Position numbers and translations under genes: made by a program | The notes under the pieces: generated by a model | The model's database searches: none | Told to the model about the DNA's origin: nothing | Seen by the model: only the letters and a program-made list of their open reading frames with translations | DNA from: Brevundimonas sp. UBA7506 | GTDB taxonomy: Bacteria > Pseudomonadota > Alphaproteobacteria > Caulobacterales > Caulobacteraceae | Direction of reading: 5' to 3' | Assembly (NCBI RefSeq): GCF_002479495.1 | Contig: NZ_DLNQ01000015.1 | Span: forward strand, 635,693-699,692 | Length of the DNA: 64,000 nucleotides | In this document: one piece after another, positions 34,368 through 43,828 of the stretch | How positions within the stretch are numbered: the stretch's first letter is position 1 | How the letters are laid out: every line of letters begins with the position of its first letter

Positions 34368-35681
34368 TCAGGGCTGTGACGGGGTCACGCGCCAGACCAC
34401 GTCGCCGACGTCGTCGGCCACCAGAAGCGCGCCCGAGCGGACGCCCAGCACCCCGACCGGGCGGCCCATGGCCTCGCCCTTTTCGTTGCGGAAGCCGGTC
34501 AGGACGTCCTGCGGCGGACCGGCGGGCTTTCCTCCGCTGAAGGGGATGAAGATGACCTTGTAGCCGGCGGGCGGGTTGCGGTTCCACGAGCCGTGCTGGC
34601 CCACGATGGCCCCGTTGCGCCACTGCGGCATCAGGGCGCCCGTATAGAAGGTCAGGCCCAGGGAGGCGGTGTGCGAGCCCAGGGCGTAGTCGGGCTTGAT
34701 GGCCCTGACCACCACGTCGGGGCGGGGCGGCCTGACCCGCGCGTCGACGGTCTGGCCATAGTAGCTCCACGGCCAGCCGTAAAAGCCGCCGGGCGTGACC
34801 GAGGTCATGTAGTCGGGGACCAGATCGTCGCCGATCTCGTCGCGCTCGTTGACCGCCACCCACAGCCGCCCGTCCTCGGGATTCCAGGCCATGCCGACAG
34901 GGTTTCTCAGGCCCGAGGCGAAGACGCGCCGGGCGCCGGCGGCCGGGTCGATCTCGAGCACGGCGGCGCGGTCCACCTCTTCGTCCAGGCCGTTCTCGCC
35001 GACGTTGGAATTGGACCCGACCCCGACGTAGAGCCGCGAGCCGTCGGCGGAGGCGACCAGACTCTTGGTCCAGTGGTGGTTGCGGCCGGCGGGCAGGTCC
35101 GCCACCTTGACCGGCGTCGCGGCGATCTGGGTCTCGCCGGTTTGATAGGGGACGGCCACCACGGCGTCGGCGTTGGCGATGTAAAGACGCTCCCCGACCA
35201 GGGCCATGCCGAAGGGCGAGGTCAGGCCGGACAGGAAGGCGGTCTTCAGTTCCGCCACGCCGTCGCCGTCGGCGTCGCGCAGCAGGCTGATGCGGTTCGC
35301 GCTGGGCACGCCCGCGCCCGCCTTGCCCATGACCAGGCCCTGAACCCAGCCGCGCAGGCCGCCCTTCTTGTCGTCCGGCTTGGGCGGGGCGTTGCTTTCG
35401 GCCACCAGGACGTCGCCGTTGGGCAGCTCATAAAGCCAGCGCGGATGGTCCAGGCCCGTGGCGAAGGCGTTGACCGTCAGACCCTGCGCCGCCACCGGGG
35501 TGCGGCCTGCGGGCCAGCCGACGGCGGGGGCGATCTTGACGGTGGGGATGGTCTGGGGCCGGGCCTGGGGCAGTTGCGGGTCGGCGCCGAAGCCGACGCT
35601 TTCCGGCAGGGTGCTTTCCGTGCCGCAGGCGGCGAGCGCCGTCAGCAGGGGCAGGGCGGCGACGAGGCGGCGACGGCTCAT
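34368..35681 (-). CDS. Sorbosone dehydrogenase-like PQQ beta-propeller lipoprotein
   Basis: A 437-residue protein with a lipobox (LTALAAC, cysteine 19). The propeller shows the blade motifs of the L-sorbosone dehydrogenase / PQQ-dependent glucose dehydrogenase family: GLDHPRWLYELPNGDVLVAES, LTSPFGMALVGERLYIANAD, NHHWTKSLVASADGSRLYVGVGS and GLRNPVGMAWNPEDGRLWVAVNERDEIGDD, with GSWNRNPPAGYKV near the end. It probably oxidises a sugar or aldehyde in the periplasm with PQQ; the substrate is unknown. The lipocalin gene lies 12 bases upstream, so the two form an operon. Confidence 0.85.
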   Translation of the reverse strand: MSRRRLVAALPLLTALAACGTESTLPESVGFGADPQLPQARPQTIPTVKIAPAVGWPAGRTPVAAQGLTVNAFATGLDHPRWLYELPNGDVLVAESNAPPKPDDKKGGLRGWVQGLVMGKAGAGVPSANRISLLRDADGDGVAELKTAFLSGLTSPFGMALVGERLYIANADAVVAVPYQTGETQIAATPVKVADLPAGRNHHWTKSLVASADGSRLYVGVGSNSNVGENGLDEEVDRAAVLEIDPAAGARRVFASGLRNPVGMAWNPEDGRLWVAVNERDEIGDDLVPDYMTSVTPGGFYGWPWSYYGQTVDARVRPPRPDVVVRAIKPDYALGSHTASLGLTFYTGALMPQWRNGAIVGQHGSWNRNPPAGYKVIFIPFSGGKPAGPPQDVLTGFRNEKGEAMGRPVGVLGVRSGALLVADDVGDVVWRVTPSQP

Positions 35682-35693
35682 GGGCTTGTCTCC

Positions 35694-36278
35694 TCAGCGT
35701 TCGGGCAGGGCCGGGAACTCCAGGCGGCTGACATCATACCCCAGTTCCCCCGCCCGTCGCGTCAGCCGCACCAGCTGATCCGGCGTGGGGACCTCGCGGG
35801 TATAGATGAACAGCTTGTCGAAGGTCGGGTCCGACGAGATGAACCAGCTGTAGTCCTCGGCCCGGTCCAGCACCCAGTAATCCCAGGTGATGAAGCCCCA
35901 CAGGTATCTGACCCGCAGCTTGGCGTTCATGCCGGGGTCGAGGATTTCGCCGCGGCCCTCGATGGCCTTCTCGCGGCCCTGGGGCGTGCCGACCTGGCAG
36001 GTGTCGCGCATGGCGACGCGGGTGGGCGGGCTGAAGTCGTAGTTGCTGGCCCCGGCCACGCAGCCGTCGGTGATCTTCATGGGCAGGCGCGCCACCTCGT
36101 GCCAGCGGCCCGACCACAGGCGCTGGGCGTCGACGGGCTTCAGCGGCTGGGGCGCGCGGGTTTCGCTCATGGACGGGGCCGTGGCGCAGGCGCCCAGGGT
36201 CAGGACCAGCATCAGAACCAGGGCGGCGGCCGGCGCCGCAACGGCGAGGCGACGCAAGGGCGGGTCGGCGACGGGCAT
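35694..36278 (-). CDS. Lipocalin family lipoprotein
   Basis: A 194-residue protein with a long hydrophobic signal ending in LGAC (cysteine near 31) and the lipocalin signature GRWHEVARLP at about residues 57-66, followed by the barrel strands (GRGEILDPGMNAKLRVRYLWGFITWDYWVLDRAEDYSWFISSD) and a C-terminal helix. Bacterial lipocalins (Blc) bind lysophospholipids or other lipids at the outer membrane. The first gene of a two-gene operon with the PQQ-type enzyme. Confidence 0.87.
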   Translation of the reverse strand: MPVADPPLRRLAVAAPAAALVLMLVLTLGACATAPSMSETRAPQPLKPVDAQRLWSGRWHEVARLPMKITDGCVAGASNYDFSPPTRVAMRDTCQVGTPQGREKAIEGRGEILDPGMNAKLRVRYLWGFITWDYWVLDRAEDYSWFISSDPTFDKLFIYTREVPTPDQLVRLTRRAGELGYDVSRLEFPALPER

Positions 36279-36415
36279 GGGAGCCTCCGTGTGACGAACA
36301 CAGGTTTACGTCCGCCGTTCCCTGTCGGATGACTTCGGTTGGAAAACCGGTCGGCGGCGGGGCTTGAGCGCGTCGCCACGCCTTCCTATCTGCGCAACCT
36401 GAGCCGGGAGGGGCT

Positions 36416-37351
36416 ATGCCGTCAGTCATCACCATTCAGGGTCTGACCAAGACCTACAAGTCCGGCCATCAGGCGCTGAAGCGCGTCGATCTGGAGATCG
36501 AGAAGGGCGAGATCTTCGCCCTGCTGGGGCCGAATGGCGCGGGCAAGACGACGATGATCTCGATCATCTGCGGCATCGTCACGCCTTCGACGGGGACGGT
36601 GGTCGCCGACGGCCATGACATCCAGAAGGACTATCGCGCCGCGCGCACCAAGATCGGTCTGGTGCCGCAGGAGCTGACGACGGACGCCTTCGAGACCGTC
36701 TGGGCCACCGTCACCTTCAGCCGGGGCCTGTTCGGCAAGGCCCCGAACCCGGCCCTGATCGAGCGCATCCTTCGCGACCTCAGCCTGTGGGACAAGAAGG
36801 ACGCCAAGATCATGACCCTGTCCGGCGGGATGAAGCGCCGCGTCATGATCGCCAAGGCCCTGAGCCACGAGCCCGACATCCTGTTCCTGGACGAGCCCAC
36901 GGCGGGCGTGGACGTGGAGCTGCGCCGCGACATGTGGGGGCTGGTGCGCCAGCTGCGCGATCACGGCGTCACCATCATCCTGACCACCCACTATATCGAG
37001 GAGGCCGAGGAGATGGCCGACCGGGTGGGGGTCATCCTCAAGGGCGAACTGATCCTGGTCGAGCAGACCGCCGTCCTGATGAAGAAGCTGGGCAAGAAGA
37101 CCCTGACTCTGAACCTGCAGGAACCGATGGCGGCGATCCCGCCGGAACTGGCCGAATGGGATCTGAGCCTGAAGAACGAGGGCGGAGAGCTGGAATACGC
37201 CTTCGACGCCCACGCCGAGAAGACCGGGGTGCCGTCGCTGCTGCGCCGCCTGTCCGATCTGGGCGTCGCCTTCAAGGACCTGAACACCCGCCAGAGCTCG
37301 CTGGAAGACATCTTCGTCAGCCTGGTTCACCGCGACGGGGAGAGCGCGTGA
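36416..37351 (+). CDS. ABC exporter ATP-binding subunit
   Basis: A 311-residue ATPase of the drug/polysaccharide exporter type (YadG, NatA, DrrA-like). Walker A is GPNGAGKTT at about residues 39-47, the signature LSGGMKRR near 137, Walker [13 protein letters not shown] near 160 and the switch His in [12 protein letters not shown] near 197. The C-terminal extension ends in LEDIFVSLV, typical of exporters. Strong site gggagg. The stop and the permease start overlap by one base (tgatg), so the subunits are translated together. Confidence 0.92.
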   Translation: MPSVITIQGLTKTYKSGHQALKRVDLEIEKGEIFALLGPNGAGKTTMISIICGIVTPSTGTVVADGHDIQKDYRAARTKIGLVPQELTTDAFETVWATVTFSRGLFGKAPNPALIERILRDLSLWDKKDAKIMTLSGGMKRRVMIAKALSHEPDILFLDEPTAGVDVELRRDMWGLVRQLRDHGVTIILTTHYIEEAEEMADRVGVILKGELILVEQTAVLMKKLGKKTLTLNLQEPMAAIPPELAEWDLSLKNEGGELEYAFDAHAEKTGVPSLLRRLSDLGVAFKDLNTRQSSLEDIFVSLVHRDGESA

Positions 37352-38118
37352 TGACGTTCAACGGACATGGCGTCTGGGCCATCTATCGCTTCGAGATGGC
37401 GCGGGCCCTGCGCACCCTGTGGCAGTCGATCGTGACGCCGGTGATCACCACGGCGCTCTACTTCGTCGTCTTCGGCGGGGCCATCGGCAGCCGCATGGAA
37501 GAGGTCGGGGGCGTGCCCTACGGCGCCTTCATCGTGCCGGGCCTGATCATGCTGAGCCTGTTCACCCAGTCGATCTTCAACGCCTCCTTCGGCATCTATT
37601 TCCCGAAATTCACCGGCACCATCTATGAGATCCTGTCGGCGCCCGTCAGCCCTCTCGAGATCGTCATCGCCTATGTCGGGGCGGCGGCGACCAAGTCGGC
37701 CGTGCTGGGGCTGATCATCCTGGCGACGGCGGCCCTGTTCGTGCCTTTGCAGATCCTGCACCCCTTCTGGATGCTGGCCTTCCTGATCCTGATCTCGACC
37801 ACCTTCAGCCTGTTCGGCTTCATCATCGGGGTCTGGTCGCAGAGTTTCGAGCAGTTGCAGATGATCCCCATGCTGATCGTCACGCCCCTGACCTTCCTGG
37901 GCGGGGCCTTCTACTCGATCGACATGCTGCCCGAGGCCTGGCGCACGGTGACCCTGTTCAATCCGGTGGTCTATCTGATCTCGGGCTTCCGCTGGGCCTT
38001 CTATGGCGTCGGCGACGTCAGCGTGGGATTGAGCCTGACGGCCACGCTGGGCTTCTTCTTCGCCTGCCTGGCGGTGGTCGGCTGGATCTTCAAGACGGGC
38101 TATCGTCTGAAGAACTGA
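37351..38118 (+). CDS. ABC-2 type exporter permease (YadH-like)
   Basis: A 255-residue ABC-2 permease with six membrane segments. The region near 60-110 ([52 protein letters not shown]) is the ABC-2 signature, and [19 protein letters not shown] follows near 180. It works with the ATPase encoded just before it; the cargo (drug, polysaccharide or lipid) is not readable. The ATG at 37351 overlaps the ATPase stop and has ggggag upstream. Confidence 0.92.
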   Translation: MTFNGHGVWAIYRFEMARALRTLWQSIVTPVITTALYFVVFGGAIGSRMEEVGGVPYGAFIVPGLIMLSLFTQSIFNASFGIYFPKFTGTIYEILSAPVSPLEIVIAYVGAAATKSAVLGLIILATAALFVPLQILHPFWMLAFLILISTTFSLFGFIIGVWSQSFEQLQMIPMLIVTPLTFLGGAFYSIDMLPEAWRTVTLFNPVVYLISGFRWAFYGVGDVSVGLSLTATLGFFFACLAVVGWIFKTGYRLKN

Positions 38119-38215
38119 GGACGGTTCAGCGCGTCACGAAACCGCCGAACTCGCTCAGCAGTTTGATGGTCTTCCGACCTTTTCGTGATGCGCGCCGCCC
38201 GGCGCCGGAGCCCGA

Positions 38216-39256
38216 ATGTCCGACGCCGACGACAAGCCCGTTCCTTTCGCCCGCCGTCAGGTGCAATGGGGACGCCCGCCACAGACGACCTTCATGGCCG
38301 GGCCTCTGCCGCGCGGCACGGGTCTGATCCCACCGGCGCCGCAAGCGCCGAAGCCTGCGCCCCGTCCGGCGGCTCCGGCGGCTCCGGCGGCGACTTCGCC
38401 GCGACCGGCTCCGTCGCAAGGTTCGAGCGGGGTCTTCGGCGGCTCCCTGGTGCCGCAGCGCCGCGCGCCGCAACCCGCCGTCGGACCGACCCTGCTCACG
38501 GCGCCGATGCCGACCACGCCGACGCCACCGCGCCCTGTCGCCCCGTCGGCGCCCGTCGACGCCACGCCCAGGCCCCTGCCGGCGGCCCCGCTTGTGGCCC
38601 GCGACCCGCAGCCGGCCCCGAAGCCGACGGTCGCGCCTAAGCCGACGCCTGCTTCAGAGGCCTCGCCCGCGCCTCGTCCCGTTGTCGCGCCTGAGATCGC
38701 GGTGCCCCGGGCGGTGACGGCCGCGAAGGCCCCGGCGCGCAGCCGCACGCCGCTCTACGTCGCCGCCGCCGTCCTGGTGGTGATCGGGGCGCCCCTGGCC
38801 ACCTGGCTGATCACGCGCTCGAACAGCGAACCGGTCGCGCCGTCGGCGCCGGCGGCTTCCGTGCTTGAGACGGCGGCCGCCCCGGCGACCGAGGCCGTTG
38901 CGCCCGACGCGGCGCCGCTGACGCCCGCCCCGGCGCCAGCCGCCGCCCGTTCCTCCGCCCCCCGCCGGGCTCAATCGGCCTCTCCGGAAACCCTGGCGGC
39001 GAACAGGGCCGCGCGCCCCGCCACGACGCCCCCAGCCACGACGCCTCAGGCCACGACGCCTCAGGCCACGACGCCCCAGGCCGCGACGCCCCAGGCCGCG
39101 ACGTCTGTCGCGCCCGCGCCGGTCGCCCCGCCGGTCGTGGTGGTCGCGCCCGCGCCGGAGCCGGTCCCGCCCGCCGGTCCCCCGCCCACCGCCGCGCGCC
39201 CGGCCCAGAGCGACCCGGACGCCCCGGTGGTCACCAAGCCCCAGCCGCTGGACTAG
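38216..39256 (+). CDS. Large Pro/Ala-rich single-pass membrane protein
   Basis: A 346-residue protein: a 175-residue Pro/Ala/Thr-rich cytoplasmic part, one membrane helix (LYVAAAVLVVIGAPLATWLI, near 180-200), and another disordered Pro/Ala stretch to the end. Near 265-300 a five-residue unit (ATTPQ, AATPQ) repeats in tandem, mirrored in the DNA at about 39024-39106. No enzymatic domain. Same plan as the 182-residue protein at 33768-34316. The ribosome site is ggagc. I do not recognise a family; a scaffold or tether role is a guess. Confidence 0.6.
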   Translation: MSDADDKPVPFARRQVQWGRPPQTTFMAGPLPRGTGLIPPAPQAPKPAPRPAAPAAPAATSPRPAPSQGSSGVFGGSLVPQRRAPQPAVGPTLLTAPMPTTPTPPRPVAPSAPVDATPRPLPAAPLVARDPQPAPKPTVAPKPTPASEASPAPRPVVAPEIAVPRAVTAAKAPARSRTPLYVAAAVLVVIGAPLATWLITRSNSEPVAPSAPAASVLETAAAPATEAVAPDAAPLTPAPAPAAARSSAPRRAQSASPETLAANRAARPATTPPATTPQATTPQATTPQAATPQAATSVAPAPVAPPVVVVAPAPEPVPPAGPPPTAARPAQSDPDAPVVTKPQPLD

Positions 39257-39377
39257 GGCGCCAAAGGGGCGGGAGGCGCTTGTCCGGCCTGTCCGGCTTG
39301 GCTATGGCCGGGGTCTGAGAGGGCGCGCTGGTCGGGGCGCTCTGCCGTCCCCAGTAAATGTCGCGCGAGTCCAGCCT

Positions 39378-40724
39378 ATGCCTACCTCCAACCCAGCAGC
39401 CTTCGCCGTGCGTCTCGGCGGCGAGGGGCATAGGGGCGAGACGGCGGCCTCGGTCCGGGCTCTGCTGAACGCGCACGCCGACGATCTGGTCACGGCCTTC
39501 TACGACACCCTGCTGGACGACCCCGAGGCCAAGGCCTTCCTGCATCATTCCATCGTTCAGGAGCGGCTGAGCCGGTCGCTGCACGATTGGCTGCTGGACC
39601 TGCTGGACACGACCGGCGACGCGAACGACGCGGCCTTCATCGCCCGCCAGATCAAGATCGGCGAGGTCCACGCCCGCATCAAGATCCCGGTCCACCTGGT
39701 CATGGCCGGGGCCTCGGTCCTGAAGGCCCGTCTCGCCGACCTGCTGGAGAACGAGGCCGACGGCTTCCGCCAGTTCCGCCTGATCGACGAGCGCATCGAC
39801 GCGGCGATCCGCCTGATGAGCCAGTCCTATGTGAAGGGCACCATGAACCGGGCCCGCCTCGACGAGGCCTATCGCCTGTTCTCCCTGGATCAGGACGTCA
39901 ATCTGGAGCGCGAGAGCCAGCGCGCCAGCCTGATGGAGTGGGGCCAGAAGACCCTGTTCCGCATCCTCGGCAACGGCGCCGGCGACGGGCGGGAGGCCAT
40001 GGCCAACTCGCCCTTCGGCCTGTGGATTCGCCACCGCGCGGGCTTCCTGTTCGAGACCTCGCCGCATCTGGCGGCGCTGAACCAGGCCATGGCGCGGATC
40101 GACGGGGTTCTGCTGCCCCGGCTGGAGCCCGACAGCGGCGGCGACCGCGCCGAGGCCCTGAAGGCCCTGCAGACGGCGGTCGAGGAGGTCGCCTTCCTGC
40201 TGAACGAGATGTTCCAGGTCCTGGGCGACATGGAGAACGGACGCGATCCCCTGACGCGGGCGCTGAACCGGCGCTTCCTGCCCTCGATCCTGAGCCGCGA
40301 GATCGGGTTCGCCAACGCCAACAAGAGCGCCCTGTCGGTGATGCTGATCGACGTGGATCACTTCAAGAACGTCAACGACACGCGCGGCCACCAGGCCGGC
40401 GACGAGGTGCTGCGTCAGGTCGCCGAGGCCATCACCGAGAACGTCCGGCCCAGCGACTTCGTCTTCCGCTATGGCGGCGAGGAGTTCCTGGTGGTGCTGG
40501 TCGAGACCCGGCTGGATCAGGCCATGACCATCGCCGAGCGCGTCCGCGCCGCCCTCCAGGGACGCGCCATCAAGGCCGGCGGGCTGGAGCCCTTCAGCGT
40601 CACAGCTTCGATCGGCGTCGCCGAGCACGGCGGCCACCCCGACGAGAACTACCTCATCAAGGCCGCAGACGAGGCCCTGTATCGCGCCAAGAACACGGGC
40701 CGGAACCGCGTCGAACGAGGCTAG
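39378..40724 (+). CDS. Globin-coupled diguanylate cyclase (DosC-like)
   Basis: A 448-residue cytosolic enzyme. Residues 20-155 form a sensor globin with GEVHARIKIPVHLV; His98 matches the proximal haem ligand of E. coli DosC (YddV). A middle helical region (about 165-280) joins it to the GGDEF domain (290-448): DVDHFKNVND, the active-site GGEEF at 366-370, and an I-site RPSD at 357-360, five residues before it, which predicts product inhibition. It should make cyclic di-GMP in response to O2 or another haem ligand. Its stop overlaps the convergent next gene (ctag). Confidence 0.92.
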   Translation: MPTSNPAAFAVRLGGEGHRGETAASVRALLNAHADDLVTAFYDTLLDDPEAKAFLHHSIVQERLSRSLHDWLLDLLDTTGDANDAAFIARQIKIGEVHARIKIPVHLVMAGASVLKARLADLLENEADGFRQFRLIDERIDAAIRLMSQSYVKGTMNRARLDEAYRLFSLDQDVNLERESQRASLMEWGQKTLFRILGNGAGDGREAMANSPFGLWIRHRAGFLFETSPHLAALNQAMARIDGVLLPRLEPDSGGDRAEALKALQTAVEEVAFLLNEMFQVLGDMENGRDPLTRALNRRFLPSILSREIGFANANKSALSVMLIDVDHFKNVNDTRGHQAGDEVLRQVAEAITENVRPSDFVFRYGGEEFLVVLVETRLDQAMTIAERVRAALQGRAIKAGGLEPFSVTASIGVAEHGGHPDENYLIKAADEALYRAKNTGRNRVERG

Positions 40725-41278
40725 TGTCCGGGCCGGGGCGTCTGCTCGGCCAGGGCCGGCACGCGGGTCGCCTTGCGAATGGCGTCGGTGAGCAGGTCGC
40801 GGTCGAGGGCGCTCTGGATCGTCGGCTGGTTCGAAAACGCGATGAACTGGGTGCCGTAGATCTGCGGCCGGCCCGTCGCCAGCAGGTAGCGATCCAGACT
40901 GGCGGCCGCCAGCCAGGCGCCGTCCGGTTCGCCTTGGCTCAGGGCGGCGGTGGCCAGGGCGTGGGCCAGCAGAAAGTCTTCAGGACGGTCGCCATGCTGG
41001 AAGATGAAACCCGCTCGCCAGTAGTCCCTGCCGGACCGCACCTCGCCCCGGTCCAGCATGGCCCGGACCTGGTCCCGCCGCTCGGCGTCGGCGAGGCTTT
41101 CCATCGGATCGGGCCCGCCGTGCTTGCGCGCGGCTTGATCGTCCCTGAACAAGGCCGCTAGCGCCCGGTTGTCCGCCACGGCCACGGCCACGGGCGCGGG
41201 TGCGTCGTCAGTGCGAGCCGAGGGACCGCAGGCCGTGAGCAGAAGCAGGGCCGCGAGGAGGGGAGCCAGAGGTTTCAT
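40721..41278 (-). CDS. Lipoprotein, DUF6624-like
   Basis: A 185-residue lipoprotein (lipobox LLLTAC, cysteine 18). The body DDQAARK, ADAERRDQVRAMLDRG, YWRAGFIFQHGDRPEDFLLAHALATAAL and AAASLDRYLLATGRPQIYGTQF matches DUF6624, a family of unknown function built of helical repeats. The ATG at 41278 is the natural start because the signal peptide begins there; the frame is open 81 codons further but not coding in appearance. Confidence 0.78.
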   Translation of the reverse strand: MKPLAPLLAALLLLTACGPSARTDDAPAPVAVAVADNRALAALFRDDQAARKHGGPDPMESLADAERRDQVRAMLDRGEVRSGRDYWRAGFIFQHGDRPEDFLLAHALATAALSQGEPDGAWLAAASLDRYLLATGRPQIYGTQFIAFSNQPTIQSALDRDLLTDAIRKATRVPALAEQTPRPGH

Positions 41279-41376
41279 GTCCCTGGATAAGGGGAACGGC
41301 AACGCTTGGCGCAAGTCTGGGTATCTTTGTTCTGTGACTTCGGGCGAGGGCCGGTCGTCCGGATGGACAGGCCCTT

Positions 41377-42150
41377 CTACTCCAGGCGGTAGAGCAGGCG
41401 GCTGATCACGAGACGACCCGGCTCCACACCCGGTCCGAGGCGCAGGCGCGAGGAAGGCAGGGCGTCCAGGGTGGCTTGCCCGAAGCCGACGCGCGGCGGG
41501 TTCTCCATCTCGATGCGGCAATCGCGCAGTCGGCCGCTCTCGGCCACAATGCAGCTGAACAGGACCTCTCCAGCGCCGGCCGATATGGCGCTGTTGGGAT
41601 ACTGCGGCGTCGCAAGCCTCTGCCAGATGTCGGGAAAGACGCCGGGACGTTCGTAGGGCGGATCGATCTCGATCAGATCGTCACGCGGATCGTCCAGCCG
41701 GGCTTCGCAGGCGGCGAGGACCTGATCGAGGCCGTCAGCGTCAGATGGGAGAGGCAGGTCGTATCGACGGGCCTGGGCGGTCTCGCTGCTGGCTGGCAAT
41801 CGAACCGACGCCGTACCGCCCTTTCTCAAGATGCGGGCGACATGGACGGGGCGGCTGGCGAAGATCATGGGCTGATTGGCCAGGTTGAGCCAGGTCTGTC
41901 TCTGATGCTCCTCGCCTTGCACCGCCCATTCGAGCCGACGAGTTTGCGGGCCGGATTCGGTCGGCACGCCGGTCATCATGACGTCCAGGCGCCTGTTGCG
42001 GCATCGGACGACAAAGGACTGGCCGCTCTCATAGCTGGCGCTGGCGATCAGGGCGCCGCTGGCCTCCGTCAGGGTCCAGCCGTCCTTGTCCTGCGCGGCC
42101 GCCGGAGTGGCGGCGAGCAGGGCGGACAGAAGGGTTGCTGCGGCGATCAT
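41377..42150 (-). CDS. Exported protein with TonB-like C-terminal domain
   Basis: A 257-residue protein with a signal peptide cut after ATPAAAQ (about residue 20). The middle is of unknown fold (VRCRNRRLDVMMTGV, RRLEWAVQG). Residues 170-257 resemble a TonB C-terminal domain: PQYPNSAISAGAGEVLFSCIVAESGRLRDCRIEMENPP and FGQATLDAL. There is no membrane anchor or Pro-rich linker, so it is not a functional TonB; free TonB-like domains of this type are common in Caulobacterales and their role is open. Confidence 0.7.
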   Translation of the reverse strand: MIAAATLLSALLAATPAAAQDKDGWTLTEASGALIASASYESGQSFVVRCRNRRLDVMMTGVPTESGPQTRRLEWAVQGEEHQRQTWLNLANQPMIFASRPVHVARILRKGGTASVRLPASSETAQARRYDLPLPSDADGLDQVLAACEARLDDPRDDLIEIDPPYERPGVFPDIWQRLATPQYPNSAISAGAGEVLFSCIVAESGRLRDCRIEMENPPRVGFGQATLDALPSSRLRLGPGVEPGRLVISRLLYRLE

Positions 42151-42177
42151 GGCGCTGATAGGCGCATGGAGGCGGCC

Positions 42178-42555
42178 CTATCGCAAGGTCAGGTAGCCGC
42201 GTTCCACCATGCGGCGCAGGGCCTCGTAGGCTTCGGCCAGTTCCTCGTAGGCGGTGCGGGCGGCGGTCAGGCGGGCGGTCTGGTCGGGGGTCACGGCCGA
42301 GCCGGATTCCGACAGGCGCAGGGCCTCGGCGGCCCAGCGGGCGCGGGCGCTGGCGGTCAGGACGGCCAGCTTCTGGAAGGTCCCGGTGTTCACCTGCGAC
42401 AAGGTCTGGCTGATGACCTCGCGGTTCGAGACGAAGGCGGCGTAGTCGATCTGCTCCAGCAGGCCGCGCAGGCGGCGCTGCTCCTGCGGGTCCATGTCCT
42501 GGGGCTCGAAATGGTCGCGCTGGCGGCGATAGCTCTGGGTCAGCACGGTCGACAT
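42178..42555 (-). CDS. Hypothetical helical protein
   Basis: A 125-residue cytosolic protein, almost all helix: HFEPQDMDPQEQRRLRGLLEQIDY, FVSNREVISQTLSQ, FQKLAVLTASARARWAAEAL and TARLTAARTAYEELAEAYEALRRM. No motif I recognise. It follows the RNase T2 gene by 58 bases on the same strand, so may be co-transcribed. The codon use is normal for the genome. Confidence 0.6.
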   Translation of the reverse strand: MSTVLTQSYRRQRDHFEPQDMDPQEQRRLRGLLEQIDYAAFVSNREVISQTLSQVNTGTFQKLAVLTASARARWAAEALRLSESGSAVTPDQTARLTAARTAYEELAEAYEALRRMVERGYLTLR

Positions 42556-42613
42556 CGGCGGCGCTCCACTGGGCGGTCCACTCGGACTGCGGCCTGAGGC
42601 TGCGCCGCTTCGG

Positions 42614-43369
42614 TTAACGGGTCGTTTGCATGCCGGTAGGGGCCAGCTTCAGCCGCTCGCGGTCGGGGGCGCCCAGGCCGCGCGGGCAGGCCATGGGCTG
42701 ATAGGTTTTCGAGTAGCAGAGCCGCGCCTCGCGGAACCAGCCGTCGGTGGTGGCGATGAAGACGCCGTCGCGCGGCAGGCCGGGGTTGGCGGCGACGAAG
42801 GCGTCGCGGACGGCGCCGGCGGTCAGGCGCTCGGCCGGAATGGCCTCCAGATCGGGCTTGTTCAGGCCGTTCCACATCCGCGCGGCCTGTTCGAAATAGG
42901 CCTCGGGGCTGTCCCAGCCGCAGGTGCCGTGGGCGGCCCATTCGTGCTGCTGCAAGGACGGCGAGGGGGTCATGCAGAAGTGCTTCTTCACCGTCGCCAC
43001 CGGGATGGCCGGGCCGGGGGCGGCGCAGTAGCGCGGGTGTCGGTTGTCGGCGCCGTTGGGCCACAGGCCGTGCAGGGTCAGGCCGAACTGGTTCTGGGCG
43101 CACTGGTAACGCTCGTCCGGGTAGTCCTTGCCCGAGCGGCAGGCCTGGGGCGACCAGCTGACGGCCAGCATGTTGAAGGCGACCGGCACGTCGGCGGCGA
43201 CCTCGTCGGCGGGCGGCGTATAGGGGCGGGCGGGCGTCAGGTCGGCGGGGACGGCGCAGGTCGCGCCCTCGGCGGCGGTCATGACCGGGGACGACAGACG
43301 CGGCTCGCAGGCGGCCAGCAGCAGGGCGGCGCCCAGAACGGCGGGCGAGATCAGCAGGGTCGGCCGCAT
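42614..43369 (-). CDS. Ribonuclease T2 family lipoprotein
   Basis: A 251-residue protein. Lipobox LLLAAC (cysteine 21); both T2 active-site blocks are intact: FGLTLHGLWPN with His100 and HEWAAHGTC at 142-150 with His142, Glu143 and His148. Cysteine pairs fit disulfides. T2 enzymes cut single-stranded RNA through 2',3'-cyclic phosphates and work outside the cytoplasm (RNase I in E. coli), so this one probably scavenges RNA. Start 43369 follows ggagcc. Two-hundred-odd residues of open frame upstream to 43774 are not part of the gene. Confidence 0.9.
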   Translation of the reverse strand: MRPTLLISPAVLGAALLLAACEPRLSSPVMTAAEGATCAVPADLTPARPYTPPADEVAADVPVAFNMLAVSWSPQACRSGKDYPDERYQCAQNQFGLTLHGLWPNGADNRHPRYCAAPGPAIPVATVKKHFCMTPSPSLQQHEWAAHGTCGWDSPEAYFEQAARMWNGLNKPDLEAIPAERLTAGAVRDAFVAANPGLPRDGVFIATTDGWFREARLCYSKTYQPMACPRGLGAPDRERLKLAPTGMQTTR

Positions 43370-43489
43370 CAGGGGCTCCGGTCGGGTCGGCGGGAAAAAA
43401 CGACGACTAGACGCTTCACGCCATGGGGTCGAGACGGAACCCGGCGCGGCTCTCGTCCATTGATAAGCGTGAGCATAGGGGACCCTGTG

Positions 43490-43765
43490 ATGCCTGAACA
43501 AACCGCCTTTGAAGCCGCCCTGGAAGAGGCGATCGCCCTGTTCGAGCAGGGCGAGGCGATGAACCAGGCCCGCTTCGACGAACTGCTGGCCGAGCTGGAG
43601 GCCCGCCGCCCCGATCTGGAGGCGGTGCCCGAAGACGACCCCCGCGCCGCCCGCGCCCGCGAGCTGCAGGCCCGGGCCGACGAGCTGGAGCGTCGCGCCG
43701 CCCTCGGCCACGGCCAGATGGACGAGGTCAACACCCTGCTGACCCCCTTGATGGGTAAACGGTAG
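43490..43765 (+). CDS. Small acidic helical protein
   Basis: A 91-residue, very acidic cytosolic protein that appears wholly helical: FEAALEEAIALFEQGEAMNQARFDELLAELEARRPDLEAV, then ARARELQARADELERRAAL. Heptad-like leucines suggest coiled coil or helical bundle. The ATG at 43490 has ataggggac upstream. Divergent from the RNase T2 gene and 63 bases before the DsbA-like gene. I do not know the family. Confidence 0.6.
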   Translation: MPEQTAFEAALEEAIALFEQGEAMNQARFDELLAELEARRPDLEAVPEDDPRAARARELQARADELERRAALGHGQMDEVNTLLTPLMGKR

Positions 43766-43828
43766 CTCCGCCACTGGCGCGCCCGATCAGCAACACCATA
43801 TGGTGCGGATAACCAGAGGAACCGCACC

